Positions 36,206-49,309 of a DNA stretch of 64,000 bases are shown here, piece after piece. The position numbers and the translations under genes were made by a program. The notes under the pieces are model-generated. The model saw only the letters and a program-made list of their open reading frames with translations, was not told the DNA's origin and made no database searches. This DNA comes from Leuctra nigra (lineage: Eukaryota > Arthropoda > Insecta > Plecoptera > Leuctridae). Each line of letters opens with the position of its first letter. Positions within the stretch are counted from its first letter, which is position 1. The DNA lies in NCBI GenBank assembly GCA_934045905.1, contig OW203773.1:20199246-20263245 (forward strand), written 5' to 3'.

Positions 36206-36759
36206 ACTAATTTTTTTAGTTTATTTACACAACTTGTAACACATATCGGAGCAACAATGACTAATTCCTTTGAAAAAACAAGCCATTTCCAATTTGTAAG
36301 GAAATGTTGCGTTTGGTACCAAAATATGCTTAAAGTGATATTGCATAAAGAAAAGAGAAAGATTCGTTCCAATAGACAACATCACAAACCTACTTCGCAT
36401 GCGCGGAAACCATAATATGGCGGTGCATTTGGGGCGTGACTAACCTACAGTCTTCAGCTCCAGAGAAGAATGCTCGCCTCTCATTGGCTGAGGAGCGTCA
36501 TTCAAAAGGAAATTCACCATTATCTCATTAATTGACGTGGAAATGTCCCGATATTATATTTTATTCGTAATTATTGGATTTGTTTACATCTAAGAACAAG
36601 TTGTTCAAATAGTTTTCATTTATTCAATGTCGTACAGACTTGAATTTATACCTAATCATATGAGATGTATACAGACTACGCGTAGAGACTGCAGGTTGGA
36701 TTGAACCAGGTACCCGATAGGCAATGCGCGCCGATATTTCTCCCGCCAGAGAGCTCTGA

Positions 36760-36844
36760 TTGTTAACAATTACACTGGAAAAAGATATTGATAAAAATCG
36801 ATTAAAAAACTCGTCAAGGCCACGCTCACTACCAAGCCCTCTTA
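36760..36844 (-). mobile_element. Single arm of the TTAA foldback MITE family
   Basis: GTTAACAATTACACTGGAAA through CCAAGCCCTCTTAA matches the outer arm of the elements at 3743-4174 and 28713-29154. The opposite arm is missing. Confidence 0.7.
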
Positions 36845-37399
36845 ATCTATAAGTAAATATTTTTTTTAATGGACTTTTATAGCATTCTTCCCCTGTATAC
36901 ATCATTTGGTGTCTTCGTTGAGTCAACAGATGTCATTGGAAAAGTGAAATTTGTGCGGGATTGAAAATTATTCACCATTTTCATTGAGTTTAAATGGTCG
37001 GTTTTTCAATGCTATGGTATTTAAGTTTAAACGGTCATTCAGGAAAAGCCATTGGTGCCATAGAAATACAGTCCCAATAAACTGTTTAAAAGTTAGGAGG
37101 TAGTAAGTGTATTGTGGTGTATTGTGATGTGTGTATTGAGGTGCATGAAATGATTTACTTTGGAAGTCTGAGAATTGTGGCAAAAATCTGCTTTTCTACT
37201 TGTATCCGTTTTCGCGGATCATAAAAAAAGCATTAGTATTTTCTAATCTAAAAATTTCTCTCAAAATTTCTCTTCGCAAAATGTTCCTTCCAGTTTGCAA
37301 CTTTTAAGGCAGCACAAGGATTTACGTCTATTTGCAATTAATAGAGCTTGATTACATGATTCCAAAAGTGTGCTACGCAATATCGCGTCCGGGTACAGA

Positions 37400-39126
37400 A
37401 ACTATGGGGTTCATTTACCTTCGAATAGTTGGTTTTGTTATTTGTAACTTTCAAGACCCGGTTAATTATTCTAAACCTGATCCAAGAAAAAGACACAGCC
37501 AAAATATTATAATCCATAATATATTTGACGTATCATTTAATTAAATGTTGAATAATTTGAATATTAATTCCATAATTAAAAATGAAAATTTTTATAAAGA
37601 ACGTTAACAATAAATAACTGTCACGAACTAAATAATGTGATAAAACATCTTATCGAGAATCTAAACTGAAAGTGTAAATTGTTCTTTAATGGTCTCCTCC
37701 CACTTAAACAGAAGAAAAACATCAGTAAAAAATAACAATTTAATTTTGATTAAACTTATTTGCCCGCGTAGCTGTAAATTGCTTAGAAATTATTTTAATC
37801 TCGGGTATTTACGACCTGGCTAATGGCTCTGAGAGATTAATTGAATAAAGTGACCAATTTTTATCCGTCTTGCTATGAGCAAGTTTTTCATCTCATGCCG
37901 AAATTGCAATTAACTGGTAATAAAAATGGCGCCATACTAACTTAAAAAAACCATTTCATATAACTATTATTATATTGCTGCATCTAATGGAAATTGTTTA
38001 AACCGCCGGAAATATACCGCCGGAAAATTTAAATAATTTTTATTTCAGAATTTGTTTTAAGTGCTCACATTTTATTTAAATTTAAAAAGAGTTGCCTACA
38101 GCAAATTTTATGATTTTGAACAATGTCATTAAAGGTACTCAAATTTTTGTAATTTTCAGAGAAAAATTGTTACTCAATACAACCTCAAATATAAATAGAA
38201 ATAATAGAAAAATACATTATTTTTAACAAATGGAATTTAAGAATTTGATATTGATCATGCTCCGTTTTGCTGAAAAAGAAGAGATTTTTGGAAATTAAAA
38301 AAAATATATATATTTATTATACCCAGAGAGAAAATATACCTATAGAAAGGTTAAATTTATTGTGATGTGCATTCGTTTTAAAAACTTGTATTTATTATGA
38401 ACTTTAAGAGAATTTTCCAAATTCTAAATTCTAAATTCTAAAAAAACTCTAAATTTGTCCAAAACTCCGGACTCCAAATGGCATCAAATCAAATTAAACA
38501 CATCTAAATAAATATTCAGAATTTATCTACTACATTCATCATACTCTTTTTGTAGGGATTGTACATTTTTTTAAGTATGTAAGTTTATAAAAACTTATTT
38601 ACGGAAACCAAAAACGGAAAAATTTAAATGAGTCCGAAACAGTCCTATAATATGCAATGAATGCAGACCGCACATACATTAAAACCCCACTGCATAATCC
38701 TAAAGGTAGAAACTATAAAAACCATCTAAAAGGCCTTTAGTTTACGACTGCGTCTGATAAAAACTGTAGACAGTCGGCCTTTAACGTCCCTGTGAATAAA
38801 TATTTCTGAAGGTGGATCCCGGATCTGAAGCGTCATCCGGGGTTAAAAACATCGACTATAAGGTCACTGAGATATTGGATGTGAAGAGCAGAAGATAATC
38901 CAGTTTTCAGGCATTTGGAGGTTATTTACATTGGCCGGCTTTATTTTATTTCTGCAGCAACACGATTTATAGTTATTTGAATAATAAATAAACTGGATTA
39001 CTAAAAATGTTAAAACAAACAAAAAATTTAGTTAGTATTTTTATTAATTTTTTATTTTTTTCAATAACAAACTTAGAAGAAAAATAATAGTAGTAAATAG
39101 GAAAAAACACTATTTTAATTAAAATT
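37400..39126. other. AT-rich intergenic DNA, no feature seen
   Basis: Low-complexity runs are present (for example around 38410-38450). No exon, RNA gene or clear repeat boundary was recognised. Confidence 0.35.
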
Positions 39127-39915
39127 AACTAGGAAAACGCTCTGAGTAACGCGTTGATGAGCGAGCACGGATACGCGCAACACCTCAAACCGAAATTCTG
39201 TTTATCGAAAATGTCCCAATTCATAAAATATTGGTCCCAATAACCACGCAAGTTTTTAACTTAAGTTGATCGATTAAACCTTTGGGATTGAACGATTCCT
39301 TGTTAATTTTCAAAAATCACAGGATCTCGTTTTAAACGGTCATATCAGTTTCGTAATATACGTTTGAAAGTTTCTGCTCTAACAACCTTGAACTGAAGAT
39401 TCGAAGATGCCGTGAAATGTGAAATTAGAGAAATATGACAGCCAACACGCAAAATATCCGTAAACTGTCAATAACTTTTGAATTTAAACACAGTTTAGTC
39501 TGAAAATTGTCAAAAATACTGATAATGTTGAACCCAATGACCATGCAAATTTTTAAGTTGATCGGTCATACAGTTCTGGTTTAAATTTCAAAAAGCACAT
39601 GAAATATTTTTTTAATTTTTAACCAATGGGAGGATTTGGCTGAAAATTTGTAAAATAAGAGACAATGTTGGTCTTAATGACCATGCAAAATATAAGGTTG
39701 ATCACATTTGTCGAAGACCATTTTCATTTTTCAGCCTATCAGGCCTTTTCAGCCTACATGTGTGCAAAATTTCAGATCGATAGGTGAAACGGTGCGACTT
39801 CTATTGCTCCAGATAGCAGCCAAAAGTAAAAACAAAAAAAAATAAAAACAAAAAACAAAACAGAGGTCCGTGTCAAAAGAGTCAAAAGGAGACGCTCGCT
39901 TCGCTCGCTCAAAAA
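39127..39915 (+). repeat. Repeat family with GCGTTGATGAGCGAGC terminus, copy 3
   Basis: Starts near AGGAAAACGCTCTGAGTAAC, then GCGTTGATGAGCGAGCACGG. Ends in GACGCTCGCTTCGCTCGCTC. Inverted relative to the copies at 2446-3458 and 32280-33530. Confidence 0.55.
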
Positions 39916-40023
39916 TATCTAAAAATTAATTCATGTATAAATGTTTTTAATAATATTTGATGAACTTTATCCTAAAATCTTTTAACTCAACCAATTAATC
40001 TTTTCGTGTATCTTATACCCTTC

Positions 40024-40256
40024 TGTACCTCAGAGGTAGAAGGGTGGATGTCCATTCCAATGATTCTTGAGGTGATTTGAAAACCCAGTAAATTCTGTCT
40101 TTACCCAATCACATTTGTAATGGTAACATGAGTCATTGCGTAAGAGAATACTTTATTATAACTGTATTTGTTGGCATCAGTCAAAATGGCAATTGATACA
40201 TTAAAGTGCGAGGCAAAACCGAGAAATTGGGCTTCCGCCCTTCTACTTCTGAACAA
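40024..40256. mobile_element. MITE of the TACATCAGAGGTAGAAGG family
   Basis: Left end TACCTCAGAGGTAGAAGGGT and right end CCGCCCTTCTACTTCTGAAC are inverted. The interior (ATTCTTGAGGTGA, TGAGTCATTG) is shared with the other copies. About 233 bp. Confidence 0.7.
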
Positions 40257-41309
40257 ACAACATTTATCTCGTGAAAGATTTATTTATAAAGTTTAAACAA
40301 AATGGAAAGCAGGTCTCTTATCCCAAGGTAGATATTTTTAATGATATATCAATTTTTGCACTTTGAAAAAAATTAAATATCTTAATAGTGACCAATTGGT
40401 ACAAATTACAGTACCAAAACGAATTGCTTGGCATATCGTCTTTGTAATTTGTTAATTTATTAGTGCCCAGGGCGGTAATAAAAGAGAATGTTAAGGGGCG
40501 ACATCTTCCTTTAAGTTTTTAACATATAATTTGCATTAAGGTCACACAAATGCATCTCATATTACAGCATCCTTAAACGGCAACTTGTTCCTACATTCGT
40601 CTATTTTTTCGTAATCAAATTCAATCAAAACTATACAATTTAAAGTCAGGTGCTGTTTAAAATGGAATGCACAAAGTTAAGTTACACTCTTGACTGGACA
40701 TTCACGCAGCGTTGAGAGATCCAGCCCATTACATGTGAGCGTGAAAACATCTCAACATATTCTATGTCTGAGCCAAGTGGCGAGTAGTGAATTGTAGTCC
40801 CATAAGATTAACATTCGTTCCATTTTCAACTACGTCGTGGAAACTAACTACTTAAGAACCAGCGAAAACCCCTAGATTACAGAAATAAATTTACAAATAA
40901 GGTTTTTTTCGACGCTGAGGTGACAGTATAACAGGACACGGTGGTTTCTAAAAGTGTATTTTTGATTCATTTTTTTATTCACGCGAACATAATTTTTATA
41001 AATTATAGGTGCAAATTTACGCTGACTCTTGACTCTATAAATAACGCCACACACCGTACATTTAACGACCTCTGGTACGACCTCGAAGTGAAAAATACGA
41101 AACATTTCGAGATCTGCACTCTAGTAAAATTAAATGGGCGATACCCTTCGATTTTTTAAAATCTGTTCGATAGAAGAAAAAATATAAAAAACGTTACTAT
41201 AGGCATTTAGAATATTTTTAAATTCAAATAGGAAGAAAAAAATTGGTTGACGTTTTGAAAAAAAAATCTGCAAATATTTATATTTAATACATTTCCATTT
41301 ATGCAATAT
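40257..41309. other. Intergenic DNA
   Basis: A decayed piece of the 403-bp TTAA foldback family is visible at about 41030-41110 (AACGCCACACACCGTAC, CTCTGGTACGACCTCGAAGTG). Nothing else recognised. Confidence 0.35.
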
Positions 41310-41860
41310 TTAAGGGGGGATGCCCAAGTAGAGGTCTCCGATAGATATTTGAATTAATATGCTATTTTAATAGATAATTTTCTTGTGCACCATATAAACG
41401 CAAGAAAAAGTGGGGTAGCCGAACTAATTTCCAAGATATATCACTTTATAAATTTGATTTAGCCCTATCTTTAACATGGTAAGTCGAAAAAACACGGTAA
41501 TTTTCCTAGTAAATATTAGATTTAAACTTTTTTCCACCGATAGATTTTTTCCAAAAACTAATATTATGTGTATTAGACATAGAGGTATTTATTAAGATTT
41601 TTATATATACACCTAGCCGTACGTTTTTAAAAGTTAGGCGCCAAATTCAAAATAATTTTCCTATACCTCCTGTGTTAAAATTTCTTAATCTTCCGAAGAC
41701 ATCATATTGAAAACTCAATATAATTCGAGAGTTGCAAGTTACAAGACATTTGATGAAACTTTTACATACAAATATAGTTGAAATGTTGAAAAAATTAATA
41801 AAAGTCGTACATTTCAACAAAAAATATTTTCAGAAAATCTACTTGGGCATCCCTCCTTAA
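41310..41860. mobile_element. 551-bp TTAA-flanked element with GGATGCCCAAGTAGA inverted ends
   Basis: TTAA at 41310-41313 and 41857-41860. Termini GGGGGGATGCCCAAGTAGA and TCTACTTGGGCATCCCTCC are inverted complements with small differences. The interior is AT-rich and non-coding. A third TTAA-type family in the window. Confidence 0.7.
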
Positions 41861-43099
41861 TTAAGCATAGGTAATCATGAAATTTAGGATCATTACATGT
41901 TATGTAGGCATAATAAATGCAATTTATTTTTATGTGCTCTAAATTCTAAATATTAAGCACTGGTTCACACAAGAATTCAAATTTAAAGCCTCGAAATCTA
42001 TCTTTCGGTCTGAATATTCCAGTATCTGATAATTAATGTGCCTTCTGCTATTTAATAAACGGCCGAATCTCGTGCGAGCAGATCGTTTGGTCCACAACAG
42101 CATCACTTCTCGCAGCATTCTCTGGGAACCGCGAGATCTCAGCTTCATAACAGGACCCGTGGATTTAGAAAGCTCATCTTATATAATTGCGCGCGCATAT
42201 CAGTGGTAATCTGCTAATGAGCCGTGCGCAGGCGCGGTTACACTAGTAGGACTCGTGACGCGTTGATAGCCGTCGTATTGCGTGCGTTTCTGCTCTACAG
42301 ACCTTGGAAGAGCAGGAACGAAATGCGTCAAGGAAGCAGGGATAAAATATTTCAAATTATTTTTTTATTTTGTTTTCAAATATTTTTTCAAATATTTAAA
42401 AAAAAAAAATATTATGAAATATTTGAAATATTTGAAATTCACTTTAAGAAATTTGACAAATCTCAAACACGTATAAAATATCTGTAAAATGCAGTAACTT
42501 TTACAAAAAAAAATAACAATAAAACAATCTGCAAATTAAAAAAATTATAACATTTTAAAAAATTAGAAAAATTAAATTGAAAAATTTGAAGTGATCGGTC
42601 AAACGGTTCCTGATTAAACATTTTAAAAATCTCATGATCAGTTCAAAAACTATAAACGAGACCTCTTTGTAACATAAGTGGATGTGCCAAATTTCTGATC
42701 GATTGGTTCAACGGTTTAACTTAGGCATTGCATACAAAAACCCACAGTGAAACAGAGAAAGGGGCATAAGATTCTCGTATAGTCACGCTCGCTTATGAAA
42801 TAAAACTTCCGTTGAAACCAATTAATGGATCTTGCTAGAAACCAATAAACCATGAAAGTTTTGACATCCATTATGGTCTGATACGTTGAAATGTGAAAGC
42901 ACAAATAATAAGTGTTCAAAACATAATATAAGTTTAGAGTAATGGAAAGAAGTCCTAAAGATATTTCGAACTTGTGCGATTCGGCTTGAAGGTCAAAATT
43001 AATACTAAGGTTCAAGGAACTAAAATAAAATATATCCGCAAATGTAAAATACTGCTCACTGATTTGTTTTCTAAAAACTCGGGCGCGATTCCTGAGGTA
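41861..43099. other. Intergenic DNA with a short GC/CpG-rich stretch
   Basis: 42060-42310 is richer in CpG (GCGCGCGCATATC, GCCGTGCGCAGGCGCGG) than its surroundings and could be a promoter or 5' exon, but I see no convincing open frame with splice sites. Confidence 0.3.
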
Positions 43100-43270
43100 A
43101 TCTGAGGTCCAGTCAGGTACAAATACTGGGAAGGTTCCCTACTAATAGGCCACAACCGCCTCCTTCCCACCGCCCATCCTCACCTACTCTTCACCATCAT
43201 CTCCCAATCATCATCATAATCATTCATCCGTCGCCATTAGCCTCGCTGCAGAACAGTGCGACGTTAAGCT
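43100..43270 (+). mobile_element. tRNA-derived SINE, body and 3' end
   Basis: CTGGGAAGGTTCCCTACTAA, GCCACAACCGCCTCCTTCCC, CATCATCTCCCAATCATCAT and GAACAGTGCGACGTTAAGC follow in family order. Confidence 0.8.
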
Positions 43271-43653
43271 TCATAATGAAGTATTTCAAAACGCGTTTTT
43301 AATGGTTATATTTTTTCGACGAGAGAAGGGAAATAGAATCTATAATATTATGGTATCTACTTTTTTAATGATGGGTCACAAATCGTCATCAATTTATAAC
43401 ATAATCTTCACGAGCCAAATTAAAACTGGATGTGAAAAAGTTTACGGGATCTTACCATACATAGTAATAGAATCAATGTTTGGAAAAATTTCAAATTACG
43501 AAAAAGTAAATCATTTAATTACCTTCATAACAAATAGAAAGGGATTTAGTAATCCATTTAACAGTGCCCGTAAAAGGCAACTTACTTCGAAAAAAGTAGA
43601 CTAGTATCCAGAAAGAAAAAACATCACGTCGTGATGGCTGATGTTTTCTGTTC

Positions 43654-45405
43654 TGGTAGTAGGCGTCTGTCCAAGGATGTTAGAAAGTGAAGATGCGCCG
43701 GGATGGGAGTGGCGAGGATTCATGGCGGGTGTGGTGGGCTCTACCGTCATTAGTACAAGCCAGCTTTCCACGCGTGCGATCGGTTGACGCCGTGCGACAC
43801 TGGTAGTAGGCGTCTGTCCAAGGATGTTAGAAAGTGAAGATGCGCCGGGATGGGAGTGGCGAGGATTCATGGCGGGTGTGGTGGGCTCTACCGTCATTAG
43901 TACAAGCCAGCTTTCCACGCGTGCGATCGGTTGACGCCGTGCGACACTGGTAGTAGGCGTCTGTCCAATGATGTTAGAAAGTGAAGATGCGCCGGGATGG
44001 GAGTGGCGAGGATTCATGGCGGGTGTGGTGGGCTCTACCGTCATTAGTACAAGCCAGCTTTCCACGCGTGCGATCGGTTGACGCCGTGCGACACTGGTAG
44101 TAGGCGTCTGTCCAAGGATGTTAGAAAGTGAAGATGCGCCGGGATGGGAGTGGCGAGGATTCATGGCGGGTGTGGTGGGCTCTACCGTCATTAGTACAAG
44201 CCAGCTTTCCACGCGTGCGATCGGTTGACGCCGTGCGACACTGGTAGTAGGCGTCTGTCCAATGATGTTAGAAAGTGAAGATGCGCCGGGATGGGAGTGG
44301 CGAGGATTCATGGCGGGTGTGGTGGGCTCTACCGTCATTAGTACAAGCCAGCTTTCCACGCGTGCGATCGGTTGACGCCGTGCGACACTGGTAGTAGGCG
44401 TCTGTCCAAGGATGTTAGAAAGTGAAGATGCGCCGGGATGGGAGTGGCGAGGATTCATGGCGGGTGTGGTGGGCTCTACCGTCATTAGTACCAGCCAGCT
44501 TTCCACGCGTGCGATCGGTTGACGCCGTGCGACACTGGTAGTAGGCGTCTGTCCAAGGATGTTAGAAAGTGAAGATGCGCCGGGATGGGAGTGGCGAGGA
44601 TTCATGGCGGGTGTGGTGGGCTCTACCGTCATTAGTACCAGCCAGCTTTCCACGCGTGCGATCGGTTGACGCCGTGCGACACTGGTAGTAGGCGTCTGTC
44701 CAAGGATGTTAGAAAGTGAAGATGCGCCGGGATGGGAGTGGCGAGGATTCATGGCGGGTGTGGTGGGCTCTACCGTCATTAGTACCAGCCAGCTTTCCAC
44801 GCGTGCGATCGGTTGACGCCGTGCGACACTGGCAGTAGGCGTCTGTCCAAGGATGTTAGAAAGTGAAGATGCGCCGGGATGGGAGTGGCGAGGATTCATG
44901 GCGGGTGTGGTGGGCTCTACCGTCATTAGTACCAGCCAGCTTTCCACGCGTGCGATCGGTTGACGCCGTGCGACACTGGCAGTAGGCGTCTGTCCAAGGA
45001 TGTTAGAAAGTGAAGATGCGCCGGGATGGGAGTGGCGAGGATTCATGGCGGGTGTGGTGGGCTCTACCGTCATTAGTACCAGCCAGCTTTCCACGCGTGC
45101 GATCGGTTGACGCCGTGCGACACTGGTAGTAGGCGTCTGTCCAAGGATGTTAGAAAGTGAAGATGCGCCGGGATGGGAGTGGCGGGTGTGGTGGGCTCTA
45201 CCGTCATTAGTACCAGCCAGCTTTCCACGCGTGCGATCGGTTGACGCCGTGCGACACTGGCAGTAGGCGTCTGTCCAAGGATGTTAGAAAGTGAAGATGC
45301 GCCGGGATGGGAGTGGCGAGGATTCATGGCGGGTGTGGTGGGCTCTACCGTCATTAGTACAAGCCAGCTTTCCGTGCGTGCGATCGGTTGACGCCGTGCG
45401 ACATC
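43654..45405. repeat. 12-copy tandem repeat, 147-bp unit
   Basis: Units start at 43654 and every 147 bases to 45124. The eleventh lacks 13 bp (GGCGAGGATTCAT region near 45183), so the twelfth starts at 45258. Copies are almost identical. Variant sites (AAGGATG/AATGATG, ACAAGCC/ACCAGCC, GGTAG/GGCAG) are block-distributed: the first five copies carry ACAAGCC, most later ones ACCAGCC, and AATGATG occurs in copies 3 and 5. Because 147 is divisible by three, one minus-strand frame stays open for 497 codons as a 49-residue repeat (unit phrases ESWLVLMTVEPTTPAMNPRH, SLSNILGQTPT). No start context, splice sites or flanking domain support a gene. Confidence 0.95.
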
Positions 45406-46289
45406 GCCAAACGGAGCTTAACTATGCACCAGAGAGCTGCGATTTTTACTAAGCCTAACGAAACGGGGATGTAGTTATCATAAAATAATGTTCCTATAAA
45501 GTTTTAGCAAAAATACTTATTATTGTAGAACGTACAGACCTTGGGAAAGCTCGAATGGCAACCAAATCATATGCGTCGAAGAGCAATGGTAAATAGTTTG
45601 ACACTTCTCTAAACACATTTGACAAATATCACAAACAACACATAATAAAATGTCAGTGAGAAGGAGTGGAAGAAGTACGTCAACGAAGAATACACATTTG
45701 AAAATGTCTTGAAAAACACAATGGCTGGAATTGCGAGCCCTCGCGCGCAGAGCCATCAAATGAACTCGAATCAAATGACAATCCATGGGTAGAGTATGGA
45801 AAAACCTAGGCCTTATGAGAGTAAATAATGCCACTCAGGGAAGTATTCTATGAGCTCCGGTACGACTACGATTATTTTACGAATATCGTACTTTGAGCAC
45901 TTTGAGGTCGTGTAGACGTACTAGATGTCATAATGTAGGTACTCCAGTTTGCATTAGGTAAAAGCCATGTGTTGGATATGTATTGGACAGTTTTATAAAA
46001 CTCCCACAACTTTTTATAATTTGTCGATTCCTTACGACTTTCAGGCTTTCCAACATCTCAAGTAGCTTTAGGTGTGAAGCTGACACCAACACAGCAACAT
46101 GACGTGGCAGAAACATTATTGAATATAGATTTTATCTGGTGCCTGGAAAATCTGCAATTTTTAAACTTTGAGCGGCTCCCAAAAAATAATTGCGTAACTC
46201 TGGCAATTCAAAAATTTAAAAAACTTTAATTTCATACAACAGTTTAATTTCATTTACGGAGTCTTGGCAAGAAATATATTCGCGGTCAC

Positions 46290-46745
46290 ATTCAAAGGAA
46301 GCCAGCCAGGCAGGCATTGGCAGGCAAGCCGCAGTAAATGAGCGCAGTGATCGCAGTCCTGCAGTGAGTCAGATCATAACAACACCTCACTCTTTGCCAC
46401 AACTCTTGTTTGTGACAACTCGTTGCCGGAGGTTTGGCAACACAACTGTCATCTATGCAATTTGGGTTATTTCGCGTCTGGACTGCGAAGTACTGAACGT
46501 GGCTGTACATGATGACGCTCGCTACGCCGCACACACGACGCATCCCGCCTGCACGGAGACGCGGCTTGGTCGGCGTGTCCTTGTGAATCTCTCGCATCCG
46601 GGATGCGCTCGGCAGGCTCTGACCTCCACATCTGCCCCTCCCCTGTCTCTGTCCAGAGAGGAAGATTCACACGTCGTTCCATCTCTCTCTTTCTCTCCTT
46701 CTCTCTCCGACAACACCTCCATCTCGCTCTGACAATACATCTTCC
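46290..46745. other. CpG-rich stretch of unknown role
   Basis: More GC- and CpG-rich than flanks, followed by a CT-rich CTCTCTTTCTCTC tract at 46680-46720. Open frames exist on both strands but none has recognisable domains. It could be a promoter or 5' UTR exon of a gene on either strand. Confidence 0.3.
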
Positions 46746-46789
46746 CAGGCTCCTTCGAGACACGTTGCGCAATTGTTATGTAATTCAGT

Positions 46790-47037
46790 GCCTCATCAGA
46801 GGTAGAGGGCCCGATGTACATTGACTCGATTTTACGTGTTGTACACTTTTGGAACGATCAAAAGCTCTTGCGATTAGATTGAACTGTCAACAAATACAGT
46901 TATTTTGAAGTATTCTCTTACTCAATTACTCATGTCACCATTACAAATGTGACTGGATGAAGACAGAATAACGGGTTTATGAGCTCAACTCAAGAAGCGT
47001 TTAAATGGACATCCACCCTTCTACCTCTGATGTACAG
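46790..47037. mobile_element. MITE of the TACATCAGAGGTAGAAGG family
   Basis: Left end CCTCATCAGAGGTAGAGGGC and right end CCACCCTTCTACCTCTGATG are inverted, and the interior matches other copies (TGAAGTATTCTCTTAC, GAAGACAGAATAACGGG). It directly abuts a SINE copy on its right. Confidence 0.7.
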
Positions 47038-47042
47038 AGGGT

Positions 47043-47190
47043 TGTTTAACGTCGCACTGTTCTGCAGCTAGACGGACGGTGGGAAGGAGGCGGTTGTGGC
47101 CTATTAGTAGGAAAACTTCCCAATTCATTTGCCTCTAGACTGAGGAACACCAGGAAAAACCACAGTCAAGAAAGAAAGCAGTCGGGAATC
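47043..47190 (-). mobile_element. tRNA-derived SINE with internal deletion
   Basis: GTTTAACGTCGCACTGTTCT then GACGGACGGTGGGAAGGAGG, so the ATGATTATGATG core is deleted. The remaining order fits the family. Confidence 0.7.
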
Positions 47191-47261
47191 ATTCGCTCCG
47201 GGGGCATTCGAAGAACAAGCTAAAAACTAAAGCCATATCGTTTGCCAATTGTCCTAAAGAA

Positions 47262-48101
47262 CAGTGGCGGCTATTACAGTGTGCAAGGTGTGACAATTGC
47301 ACACCTGATCATCCAAGAAAATTATTTAAAAGTGCTCCCTAATCCAGGAAGTAGGAAGTTAAATATTTTGTCTAATCATTTTGCTCTCCAAAAGACGTAA
47401 AAATGCATCAATTTCAAACTAAAGACACAAAAAAATCCGGAGTTATGCGCCCCGGCCCCGCATCTGCTGGGGGCTCTCCTCTTAGAGTTCGCACAATCAA
47501 GATCAGCTCTGCACTCTAGTGGTGGAGATGTGGTACTAGAGGAAAGGGTTCAAGATTCATTTCTCCATAAGGAACCTGTAGAGTTTGGATACCTCTACTT
47601 CATACACTATTAAACATAGAACCCTGAAAAAAGTAACGAGTATAGAAAAGATTATGCTTTATCGATCTGTCACCTCAGAATTTTTCTCCGAGGTTAAATT
47701 GCAGCGTAATAATCATGCAAACATGAAATGCAGCAGCCAATCAGAGTACAGGAAATGGTTCAACAGACCAATCAGGCTACAGTATAAGCCGTATTAGCTT
47801 CATACGGAAAGTTATTTTATAATTATTTAGACACAATAAATGTATTTCTGAGGTGACAGATCGAATAAGCATAATCTTTTCTATACTACTTACAATTTTT
47901 ATGGTTCTATGTTTAATAGTGTATGCTGTAGAGGTATCCAAACTCTACAGGTTCCTTATGGATAATTGAATGTTGAACCCTTTCCTCTAGTACCACATCT
48001 CTACCACTAGAGTGCAGAACTGATCTTGGTTGTGCGAGTACTTTCTTCTACGTCCTTCTATGTAATTGAACACCTGTTGTAAAGCCAAATAGCCGCCACT
48101 G
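47262..48101. mobile_element. hAT-type MITE with 8-bp target duplication, interrupted
   Basis: Termini CAGTGGCGGCTATT and AATAGCCGCCACTG are inverted complements. The direct repeats CTAAAGAA at 47254-47261 and 48102-48109 are exact 8-bp duplications, the hAT signature. A ~550-bp foldback element sits inside. No transposase frame. Confidence 0.85.
47487..48040. mobile_element. Foldback element nested in the hAT-type MITE
   Basis: Arms of about 190-200 bp begin TTCGCACAATCAAGATCAG and end CTGATCTTGGTTGTGCGA, with a ~120-base centre. A solo arm is at 35096-35245. Confidence 0.8.
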
Positions 48102-48109
48102 CTAAAGAA

Positions 48110-49309
48110 ATGTCAGGAAACCTCGATTGTGCTTCATAAGCTTAGAAATGTTCATGTATACATTGGCGTCACTACATTCAATTATCATGTACAAACAATC
48201 ATTTTGGACTTTGTAAAAACCTTAAATCAGATATCCAGCTCTGTTCATATAATTATAATTAGTTTATAATCTACTCATAATAACTCTCCGTGCGTAAACA
48301 AGAGTTATAATTAAATCATTCTTATCACGCAATCACGGCTGTCACATACGATATGTTTGGAACCGAGCGTACATCCGTCACGGCTCGTCGACTTCGATTG
48401 TTTATCATCGGAAAAACTCTCTGAGCGCGCGCACGAGATTCAATTGATCTTATTAATAACGATTTATATCAAATAATAGGCAATTAGTCAGGCAACCGTC
48501 GAGTCACATCATAATTATACCCGTACTTCTCGACATTCCTTTCAGCGCAGAATGCTGAGGCTGGAGAGAAAAAGAAGAAGTTTTATTGATCGCTTTGATG
48601 GATTTATATCGATAATTAATTGATGGAGCTTAGGTATTTATGATGTGCTTTTTTCCAGGATATGTTTGGTAAGGAATTAAACAGGTAGGAGTGTGTATTG
48701 TATATGATAGTTTTATAATGTCAAGGATGGTAAAGTACTGCTTTTAATTTAGATGAAGGCTTTTTCGTGGTCTACATGTCGAAAATTTCCTTCTGCGCCA
48801 TAATATTATGTCAATAAAAAGAAGGCAATCTGAACTAACTTTCGAGATCTCCACAAAGTTACAATATTACCATTAATTTAAACATTGCGATCATACAATA
48901 AATAACTTGCTGATATTTTTAAAAGTGTATTAACCTGATAAAAAGTGCAGTTGCACATGTGAAATTTCCCACAAATAAGTGATACGTGATGGAGCCACTT
49001 CTGGCAAGATGGCTACTATTAGGTCCACATATTAATTTGTGTGTTTTTACATTTCGTGTTTCCATAAAGCAGTGAAAAAAACAAAAAAACAAATGAAATT
49101 AATATTTAGCTATAAATTTACTCTTTTGGCCATAACACACCACTATATCAACTATTTGTATTTATATTTATGCAAATGCGCCCTTGATAGCCGCCATTTA
49201 CCTAGTACCACAAAATCCACCAGAGGTCAGTTGTGTTCCTTATTTTCTCGAAAGTGAAACGGTCTTCTAGAAATTCGTATTCCGTTGCAAATTTGTGGAC
49301 ATTATAGAC
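48110..49309. other. Intergenic DNA, no feature seen
   Basis: AT-rich, with a short CpG-richer patch near 48330-48440. No exon recognised. Confidence 0.3.

Noticed and set aside
43601..45094. 497-codon minus-strand open frame as a repeat-protein gene
   Set aside because: The frame exists because the tandem unit is 147 bp (divisible by three) and has no stop. There is no start context, splice signal, signal peptide or non-repeat domain, and a 13-bp loss shifts it in copy 11.
43654..45405. CRISPR-like array
   Set aside because: Units are contiguous 147-bp tandem copies without unique spacers, and the DNA is eukaryotic.
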